Assembly: GCA_030618065.1 (NCBI GenBank)
Contig: JAUXEE010000094.1
Location: 1 to 7,268, forward strand
Origin: Gemmatimonadota bacterium
GTDB taxonomy: Bacteria > Gemmatimonadota > Gemmatimonadetes > Longimicrobiales > Gaopeijiaceae
Direction: 5' to 3'
Length of the DNA: 7,268 nt
Below are positions 1 through 4,864 of the stretch, piece after piece. Made by a program: the position numbers and the translations under genes. The stretch's first letter is position 1. Each line of letters begins with the position of its first letter. The notes under the pieces are model-generated. The model was given only the letters and a program-made list of their open reading frames with translations. It was not told the origin of the DNA and did no database searches.

Positions 1-108
1 GTCCCGGGCACGCCCTCCGCAGGCCACGGCAAACACCCCACACATTCCGATGCAGTGGAGGCTTCCCACGAAACCGGCCATCAGGGCACTACCGATGAAT
101 CCGAACAT
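1..108 (-). CDS. SafE/TauE-like (COG2836, DsbD_2-type) membrane protein, 5' part only
   Basis: Reading the minus strand from the ATG at 108-106 gives 36 residues that stay open to the window edge; the rest of the gene lies outside. The visible part is a hydrophobic N-terminal segment containing GSLHCIGMCG (His18, Cys19, Met22, Cys23). That His-Cys...Met-Cys pattern in the first membrane helix is the hallmark of the family annotated as sulfite exporter TauE/SafE or DsbD_2-like transmembrane protein. The Pro that usually follows MCG is Val here, and there is an extra Cys30. About 15 residues before GSLHC is normal for the family, which supports this start, although no good Shine-Dalgarno precedes it. 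Relatives are often found beside ccoGHIS genes, and a copper-handling or redox role is inferred. Family assignment is fairly secure; substrate is unknown. Confidence 0.8.
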   Translation of the reverse strand, partial: MFGFIGSALMAGFVGSLHCIGMCGVFAVACGGRARD

Positions 109-274
109 GGGCGAAGATTCGCGCCCCGAAGAACGGCGGGCAAGCCCACGAGGTCGGGTGCGCAGCCAAGTAGAGGGATGAGGGGTCGCCTGATCCCTTG
201 AAGGTGCCTAGTTTTCCCGGCAGCAGTTGTCAAGACGGAACAACAACCAGCACCTCTTACAAGCCGGTAGCCTC
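109..274. promoter_or_regulatory. divergent intergenic region between the SafE-like gene and ccoN
   Basis: This 166-base stretch should hold the promoters for both directions, because the two flanking genes are transcribed away from each other. I find no convincing -35/-10 pair and no FNR/ANR-type TTGAT-N4-ATCAA site. A short perfect inverted repeat (GCGAA-GA-TTCGC, 111-122) lies directly upstream of the minus-strand start and could be an operator or leader hairpin, but it is too short to be confident. The regulatory role is inferred from gene orientation only. Confidence 0.4.
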
Positions 275-1723
275 ATGTCACAGGTCGGAACGACGGCTGT
301 GCCCACGCCTAACTACGACGACGACATCGTTCGGAAGTTTTTTGGTGCAACGGTTCTCTGGGGCGCGGTGGGCATGCTGGTGGGCGTCATCATCGCCCTT
401 CAGATCGCATGGTGGCCCGCGAACCTGGGCCTACCATGGACCACCTTCGGACGCCTACGCCCCCTTCACACCAACGCCGTCATCTTCGCCTTCGCAGGCA
501 ACATCTGCTTTACGGGGATCTACTACTCCATGCAGCGCTTGCTCAAGGTGCGGATGTACTCGGACCTCCTATCCAAGCTCCACTTCTGGGGATGGCAGGC
601 CATCATCGTGGCGGCGGCCATCACGCTCCCCCTTGGCATGACCCAGTCCAAGGAGTATGCGGAGCTCATTTGGCCCATCGACATCGCCATCACGCTGGTG
701 TGGGTGATCTTCGGCTGGAACTTCTTCGGGACCATCGCCATCCGGAAGGTGAAGCACATCTACGTGGCGATCTGGTTCTACATGTCCTTCGTCATAACCA
801 TCGCCGTGCTGCATATCGTGAACAGCTTGGTGATTCCGGCCACCCTCTTCAGGTCGTATCCTATTTTCGCCGGCTTGACGGACGGACTTGTCCAATGGTG
901 GTACGGGCACAACGCCGTGGGGTTCTTTCTAACCACTCCCTTCCTGGGGCTCATGTACTACTTCCTCCCCAGGGCGGCGAACCGGCCGGTGTACAGCTAC
1001 CGCCTCTCCATCATTCACTTCTGGGGCCTGGTCTTCCTTTATATATGGGCGGGGCCCCACCATCTCCTCTATTCGGCCCTTCCGGATTGGGCTCAGACGG
1101 TGGGTATGGTCTTCAGCATCGTTCTTCTGGCTCCTTCCTGGGGTGGGATGCTGAATGGACTCCTGACTCTCCGGGGAGCTTGGGATCGACTTCGAACCGA
1201 TCCCATCCTAAAGTTCATGGTAGTGGCCGTGTCCTTCTACGGGATGAGCACCTTCGAAGGGCCCATGATGTCCATTCGAGCGGTGAACGGCTTGGCCCAC
1301 TTCACGAACTGGGTCATCGGCCACGTCCACAGCGGCGCTCTCGGTTGGGTCGGAATGATGTCATTCGGAACGCTCTATTGGCTTGTGCCGAAGCTGTGGC
1401 ATAGAGAACTGGCCTACCCGAAGATGGCCACCCAGCATTTCTGGCTGGCTACCATCGGTATCGTGCTCTATACCGTCTCCATGTGGGTGGCCGGCCTCAT
1501 GGAAGGCCTCCAATGGCGTGCCGTGAACGAAGCCGGGCAGCTGGCGAATCCCATTTTCCTGGACACCGTGACCCAGCTTCTGCCCTACTACTGGATTCGG
1601 GTCCTGGGCGGAACCCTGTACCTGACGGGGATGGTGCTCTTCATCTTCAACCTCCTGAAAACCATCAAGGAATCGGGTGCGGCGGCCTCCGGAGAGGCTC
1701 CCACTCCCGTTCCTGCGGTGTAG
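275..1723 (+). CDS. ccoN: cbb3-type cytochrome c oxidase subunit I, CcoN
   Basis: This is the catalytic subunit, an integral inner-membrane protein of 482 residues that reduces O2 to water at a haem b3-CuB centre and contributes to proton pumping. The ligands are all visible: His65 (RPLHTNAV) and His352 for low-spin haem b, His350 for haem b3 (in GHVHSG), and His212 (WYGHNAVGF), His262 and His263 (GPHH) for CuB. Tyr256, seven residues before the second GPHH histidine, matches the cross-linked tyrosine of C-family oxidases, and Glu328 (STFEGPMM) matches the conserved glutamate linked to proton movement. No ligand is missing and the length is typical. I chose the ATG at 275 because MSQVGTTAVPTPNYDDD resembles usual CcoN N-termini; an in-frame TTG at 227 would add 16 residues. 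Neither start has a strong Shine-Dalgarno. It heads the operon and is followed 12 bases later by ccoO. Confidence 0.97.
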   Translation: MSQVGTTAVPTPNYDDDIVRKFFGATVLWGAVGMLVGVIIALQIAWWPANLGLPWTTFGRLRPLHTNAVIFAFAGNICFTGIYYSMQRLLKVRMYSDLLSKLHFWGWQAIIVAAAITLPLGMTQSKEYAELIWPIDIAITLVWVIFGWNFFGTIAIRKVKHIYVAIWFYMSFVITIAVLHIVNSLVIPATLFRSYPIFAGLTDGLVQWWYGHNAVGFFLTTPFLGLMYYFLPRAANRPVYSYRLSIIHFWGLVFLYIWAGPHHLLYSALPDWAQTVGMVFSIVLLAPSWGGMLNGLLTLRGAWDRLRTDPILKFMVVAVSFYGMSTFEGPMMSIRAVNGLAHFTNWVIGHVHSGALGWVGMMSFGTLYWLVPKLWHRELAYPKMATQHFWLATIGIVLYTVSMWVAGLMEGLQWRAVNEAGQLANPIFLDTVTQLLPYYWIRVLGGTLYLTGMVLFIFNLLKTIKESGAAASGEAPTPVPAV

Positions 1724-1735
1724 GGGAGGCCGACC

Positions 1736-2470
1736 ATGACCAAGAACGACCAGAACCAAGGCTCGGAGAAGGCCTACACCCATTTCCACCGGCGGGTGTT
1801 GGAGGCCCGGGGTGGGGTCTTCGCCGTCGCCACCACCATCGCCATTCTCATCGGGGGGATCGTCGAGATCGTCCCCATGTACACGGCGGGGGCAGGCCCG
1901 GAAAGGGGAGATTGGGTGACCCCTTATACCCCCCTCGAGGTGGCTGGGCGGGACATCTACATCCGGGAGGGATGTTATCTGTGCCACTCCCAGTGGGTCC
2001 GGCCTATGCGGGCCGAGGTTCTCCGGTATGGAGAGTGGACCCGGGCGCCGGAATATCAGTTCGATCGACCCTTCCTCCTGGGTTCTAGACGAATGGGGCC
2101 CGACCTTCAACGGGTAGGGCAGAAGTATCCCGACGCCTGGCACTATGAGCACATGCGGGATCCGAGGAGCGTCTCCCCCGGGAGCATCATGCCCCCCTAT
2201 CCTTGGCTCCTGACGGCGACGGTGGATCCGGAGGATATCCTGGCGTCGGTCCGAGCCCTTAAAAAGTCCGGGGTTCCCTACACCGATGCGGAAGTGGAGG
2301 GAGTCGCCGCCAGCCTCGCTGCCCAGGGACAGCCGATTGCCACCAGCCTGGCCGGCGCCAATCTGGAGACCACGGCCGATACCGAGATTGTGGCCCTGAT
2401 CGCCTACCTACAGCGCTTGGGGCGAGAAGGGAAAGCCTACTTGCCGAGCCAACAGGGGGGCGGTGAGTGA
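1736..2470 (+). CDS. ccoO: cbb3-type cytochrome c oxidase subunit II, CcoO (monohaem cytochrome c)
   Basis: CcoO is a membrane-anchored periplasmic c-type cytochrome that passes electrons from CcoP to the haem b of CcoN. The 244-residue product has one N-terminal membrane anchor (about residues 26-46), then the family pattern TPLEVAGRDIYIREGC leading into a single haem c site CYLCH (Cys80, Cys83, His84) and the following SQWVRP. The likely axial Met152 is in SIMPPYPWL. Only one haem site is expected in this subunit, so it looks complete. The ATG at 1736 is preceded by a strong Shine-Dalgarno, GGGGAGG at 1723-1729, six bases away. Its TGA overlaps the GTG of ccoQ (GTGA), which implies translational coupling. 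Confidence 0.97.
   Translation: MTKNDQNQGSEKAYTHFHRRVLEARGGVFAVATTIAILIGGIVEIVPMYTAGAGPERGDWVTPYTPLEVAGRDIYIREGCYLCHSQWVRPMRAEVLRYGEWTRAPEYQFDRPFLLGSRRMGPDLQRVGQKYPDAWHYEHMRDPRSVSPGSIMPPYPWLLTATVDPEDILASVRALKKSGVPYTDAEVEGVAASLAAQGQPIATSLAGANLETTADTEIVALIAYLQRLGREGKAYLPSQQGGGE
2454..2460 (+). promoter_or_regulatory. ribosome binding site for the GTG start of ccoQ
   Basis: AGGGGGG lies six bases before the GTG at 2467, inside the last codons of ccoO. It supports the non-ATG start and the overlap between the two genes. Confidence 0.6.
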
Positions 2471-2646
2471 ACCCGATCCTGGAACTGGCCGCCGAGAGCG
2501 TAAGCCTCGGCTGGCTCATGGGCGTCATGACGATTTTTTTCCTGGTCAGCTTCTTGGGCTGGGTCTGGTGGGCGTATACGCCCAGGCACAAAGCAATGAT
2601 GGATGAGGCGGCCCTGCTGCCGTTCACGGATGGAGACGAAACGTGA
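2467..2646 (+). CDS. ccoQ: cbb3-type oxidase small membrane subunit, CcoQ
   Basis: This is a 59-residue single-pass membrane protein that starts with GTG inside the end of ccoO. It has one membrane helix (about residues 14-37, ending in GWVWWAY). A cytoplasmic stretch, TPRHKAMMDEAALLPF, follows and matches the CcoQ/FixQ pattern of a basic turn and then D-E-A-x-x-L-P-F. CcoQ is not needed for catalysis and is reported to stabilise the association of CcoP with the CcoNO core. Position between ccoO and ccoP, length, topology and the C-terminal motif all agree. Its TGA (2644-2646) overlaps the GTG of ccoP. The helix codons include a run of seven T (2534-2540). Confidence 0.92.
   Translation: MNPILELAAESVSLGWLMGVMTIFFLVSFLGWVWWAYTPRHKAMMDEAALLPFTDGDET
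2632..2635 (+). promoter_or_regulatory. ribosome binding site for the GTG start of ccoP
   Basis: GGAG sits seven bases before the GTG at 2643, within the last codons of ccoQ. This supports the GTG start that overlaps the ccoQ stop codon. Confidence 0.6.
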
Positions 2647-3284
2647 GCAAGGACACCAATCGATTAATGGGCCACGCCGACGAGGCGGATGGCATAGAGG
2701 AATATGACAATCCCCTCCCGGACTGGTGGCTGGGGCTCTTCTGGCTCTGTATCCTATGGGCTATCGGCTATGGGGTGCACTACCATTTCATAGGAAATCG
2801 GTCTCAGGAGGCCGAGTTCCAGGCCGAGATGGCAGCAGCCGCGATACGGTGGCCCGTCCAGGGCGCTGAGGATGTGGTTTTTGCCATGACAGATGAAGCA
2901 ATCCAGGGAGGCGAAGGGGTGTACACCACCTACTGTTTCGTCTGTCACGGGACTCAGCTCGAGGGCGGGATCGGCCAAAGCTTCCTGGATGAAGTGTGGC
3001 TCCATGGCTCCGCACCCGAGGACGTGATCCGGACGATCACGGAGGGTGTGCCCGAAAAGGGGATGGCGCCCTGGGGCTCCATTCTGAGCGCCGAACAGAT
3101 CAACCAAGCGGCCGCATACGTACTGGCCAAAAACGCCGAGGCGCTGGGAATACCTCTGGAGGAGATCACCCAGGGATCCGGAGAGCCGGAGGGCTCCGAG
3201 GGAGCCCACGAAGAAGGTTCCGGGGAGGAAGCTGGGGAAGCCTCCGGAGAGCACTCTGAGGGTGGCGACCCAGGGACGATCTGA
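2643..3284 (+). CDS. ccoP: cbb3-type oxidase subunit III, CcoP, with a single haem c site
   Basis: CcoP is the membrane-anchored cytochrome c that accepts electrons from soluble donors and hands them to CcoO. The N-terminus has the FixP_N signature YDNPLPDWWLGLFW and one membrane helix (about 27-48). A periplasmic cytochrome c domain follows (about 84-165) with one haem site, CFVCH (Cys98, Cys101, His102), and the probable axial Met141 in KGMAPWG. At 213 residues it is well short of the roughly 300 usual for two-haem CcoP/FixP, and no second CXXCH occurs in any frame up to ccoG. Residues 178-213 form a tail rich in Glu, Gly and Ser, with ten Glu and no Lys or Arg. The GTG start overlaps the ccoQ stop and has GGAG at good spacing. 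The identity is secure; the one-haem form is the notable feature. Confidence 0.95.
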   Translation: MSKDTNRLMGHADEADGIEEYDNPLPDWWLGLFWLCILWAIGYGVHYHFIGNRSQEAEFQAEMAAAAIRWPVQGAEDVVFAMTDEAIQGGEGVYTTYCFVCHGTQLEGGIGQSFLDEVWLHGSAPEDVIRTITEGVPEKGMAPWGSILSAEQINQAAAYVLAKNAEALGIPLEEITQGSGEPEGSEGAHEEGSGEEAGEASGEHSEGGDPGTI

Positions 3285-3311
3285 CGTCCGGCGAGAAAGA
3301 TAGACCTACAA

Positions 3312-4658
3312 ATGCTGGGGTTCTCTGGAACCAGGGAGTGGGTATACCCCCAGTCCATCACGGGTAGATTCACCACCCTCAGGCGCTGGACATTCTTTGC
3401 CCTTCACCTGATTCTCCTCGTCCCGCCTTGGGTCATGGTGGGGGGGCACCCCCTTCTCCTCATCGATATTCCGGCTCGGCAGGTGTTTCTTGCCGGGACG
3501 ATCTTCACTTCCTCCGACAGCTTCTTCTTCCTTCTTCTCCTTCTCTTCCTGGCCTTCGCCCTCTTCTTTTTCACCTCTCTTTGGGGCCGGTTGTGGTGCG
3601 GGTACGCCTGCCCACAGACGGTATTTCTGGAGACCTGGATCCGGTCTCTGGAGATTTGGATCGAGGGTGATCGAAGCCAGAGGAAGCGGCGGGACAGGCA
3701 GGGGTGGAGCTTCGACCGAGTCTGGAGGAAGGTGGCGAAATGGGCCTCTTTTCTGGCCGTCTCCATTCTCCTGGCCATGGCCATCGTCAGCCTGTTCGCC
3801 CCGGCCCGAGAGCTGTGGACGGGTGGTTCGGGAAGCCTCGCCTACTCCTTCGTCGCCTTTTTCACCTTCCTCTGGTACCTGGACTTCACCTGGTTCAGGG
3901 AGCAGTTCTGCAACTTTCTCTGCCCCTATGCCCGGTTCCAGAGCGCCCTCACCGATGACGAGACCCTCCTCATCGGCTACGACCCGGCTCGAGGGGAGCC
4001 CAGGGGTGGAAAGGAAGCGGCAGTCGACGGCCGGTGCATCGCCTGTCAAAAGTGCGTCGTGGTGTGTCCTCAGGGAATCGATATCCGGGACGGTTTTCAA
4101 ATGGAGTGCATCCAGTGTGCCCGGTGCATCGATGCGTGTGTCTCCGTCATGGACAGGCTGGGGCATCGAACGCTGGTGGAATACACCTCTCTGGCGGAGC
4201 AAGAAGGGAGAACGGTCAGGCGCCTTCGGCCGAGAACGGTGGTGTACGGAGGGCTGCTGGTAGCTCTGGTGGCCTTCGGCTTCACCCTCATGGCTCAGCG
4301 TCTGCCCTTCGAAGCCACCGTGAATCGGGTGCCAGGGTCCCTCTTCACTCTGGACCCGGACGGCTATATCCGAAACACGTACCTGCTGAAGATCACCAAC
4401 AACAAGCCTGGAGACGCACCCGTCGAGTTCCAGGTGTCCGTAGAGGGTATTCCTGGCGCCCAGGTTCTGGCCCAGGACGTCGAGCTGGCTTCCACGGAAA
4501 CACGTACCCTTCCCCTCATCGTTCGGGTGCCCCAAGATCAAGGCCTGGGCCGAACCACACTCATCGAGGTGCGCATCGTGTCCCCCGATGGGGAGATCGA
4601 CATCCCTACCACCTTCAAGACGGGAGCGACCATTGACGCCGGCACCCACAGGGATTGA
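3312..4658 (+). CDS. ccoG: CcoG/FixG, polyferredoxin-type copper reductase for cbb3 assembly
   Basis: CcoG is an inner-membrane iron-sulfur protein; characterised homologues reduce Cu(II) to Cu(I) during cbb3 maturation. The 448-residue product has several membrane helices (about 27-45, 70-90, 143-163, 177-195, 309-329). Two conserved membrane cysteine pairs are present: WCGYACPQ (Cys96, Cys100) and CNFLCPYARFQ (Cys200, Cys204). Two [4Fe-4S] ferredoxin motifs follow: CIACQKCVVVCP (Cys242, 245, 248, 252) and CIQCARCIDAC (Cys266, 269, 272, 276). The C-terminal part (about 335-440) matches the Ig-like FixG_C domain. All cysteines are intact and length is near normal. It begins 27 bases after ccoP; the only upstream purine run (GAGAAAGA, 3293-3300) lies 11 bases from the ATG, a weak site. 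The second helix is almost all Phe and Leu. Confidence 0.96.
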   Translation: MLGFSGTREWVYPQSITGRFTTLRRWTFFALHLILLVPPWVMVGGHPLLLIDIPARQVFLAGTIFTSSDSFFFLLLLLFLAFALFFFTSLWGRLWCGYACPQTVFLETWIRSLEIWIEGDRSQRKRRDRQGWSFDRVWRKVAKWASFLAVSILLAMAIVSLFAPARELWTGGSGSLAYSFVAFFTFLWYLDFTWFREQFCNFLCPYARFQSALTDDETLLIGYDPARGEPRGGKEAAVDGRCIACQKCVVVCPQGIDIRDGFQMECIQCARCIDACVSVMDRLGHRTLVEYTSLAEQEGRTVRRLRPRTVVYGGLLVALVAFGFTLMAQRLPFEATVNRVPGSLFTLDPDGYIRNTYLLKITNNKPGDAPVEFQVSVEGIPGAQVLAQDVELASTETRTLPLIVRVPQDQGLGRTTLIEVRIVSPDGEIDIPTTFKTGATIDAGTHRD

Positions 4659-4689
4659 GGGACGTCCGGATGAGCCGGGCGACTCGACC

Positions 4690-4821
4690 ATGGACGGGCT
4701 CTGGCCCATTCTCATCACCGTGGGTCTCGCAATCGTGATCCTGGTGAATGCCGTCTTCATCTATATCGCCGTGTCGGGGGCTGACGACGTTGTGCCCTCC
4801 TACTTCACCGAAGAACGGTAA
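4690..4821 (+). CDS. ccoH: minimal CcoH/FixH-like assembly protein, 43 residues
   Basis: This small single-pass membrane protein lies where ccoH is found in ccoGHIS clusters. It has a Trp-Pro start to a membrane helix (about residues 5-28) and then the juxtamembrane sequence SGADDVVPSYFTEE. The latter resembles the GAD-x-V-V-x-x-x-Y-Y-x-E region just after the helix of CcoH/FixH. CcoH is an assembly factor found associated with the oxidase; its membrane segment is thought to make much of the contact. Usual CcoH proteins run to roughly 150 residues with a periplasmic domain; here the frame stops at TAA 4819-4821, and none of the missing part is found in the 43 bases before ccoI. The ATG at 4690 has no good ribosome site. 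A better site, GAGGGA (4657-4662), faces an ATG at 4670 in another frame, so the N-terminus may be longer if a base is missing. Confidence 0.72.
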   Translation: MDGLWPILITVGLAIVILVNAVFIYIAVSGADDVVPSYFTEER

Positions 4822-4854
4822 CTCTGCCCCCGGGGGTAGGACTGGTGGCGACCC

Positions 4855-4860
4855 GGAGAA
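4855..4860 (+). promoter_or_regulatory. ribosome binding site deciding the TTG start of ccoI
   Basis: GGAGAA, with GGAG at 4855-4858, lies six bases before the in-frame TTG at 4865. It is the best-spaced site near the start of the conserved ccoI protein and argues against the ATG at 4748 that lies inside ccoH. Confidence 0.6.
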
Positions 4861-4864
4861 TGGG

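Noticed and set aside
196..204. Palindrome CCTT-G-AAGG upstream of ccoN, with TTGAAG as a possible -35 box
   Set aside because: Only four-base arms and no -10 box at suitable spacing; expected by chance.
198..641. Plus-strand frame overlapping the start of ccoN in another phase
   Set aside because: Ser/Thr/Arg-rich low-complexity translation, fully overlapped by the conserved ccoN frame.
1361..2152. Minus-strand open frame (263 codons) across the end of ccoN and the start of ccoO
   Set aside because: It spans two conserved genes on the other strand and shows no domain.
2534..2541. T7 run in ccoQ forming a T-TTT-TTC heptamer that fits the -1 slippery pattern
   Set aside because: The shifted frame ends after about 21 codons with no conserved sequence, and I cannot show a stimulatory structure. 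ATT-TTT-TTC is a simple way to write Ile-Phe-Phe in a membrane helix.
3306..4760. Very long open frame (484 codons) antisense to ccoG
   Set aside because: It mirrors the strongly conserved ccoG gene, shows no recognisable domain and has Pro/Gly/Arg-rich composition expected from reading GC-biased codons backwards.
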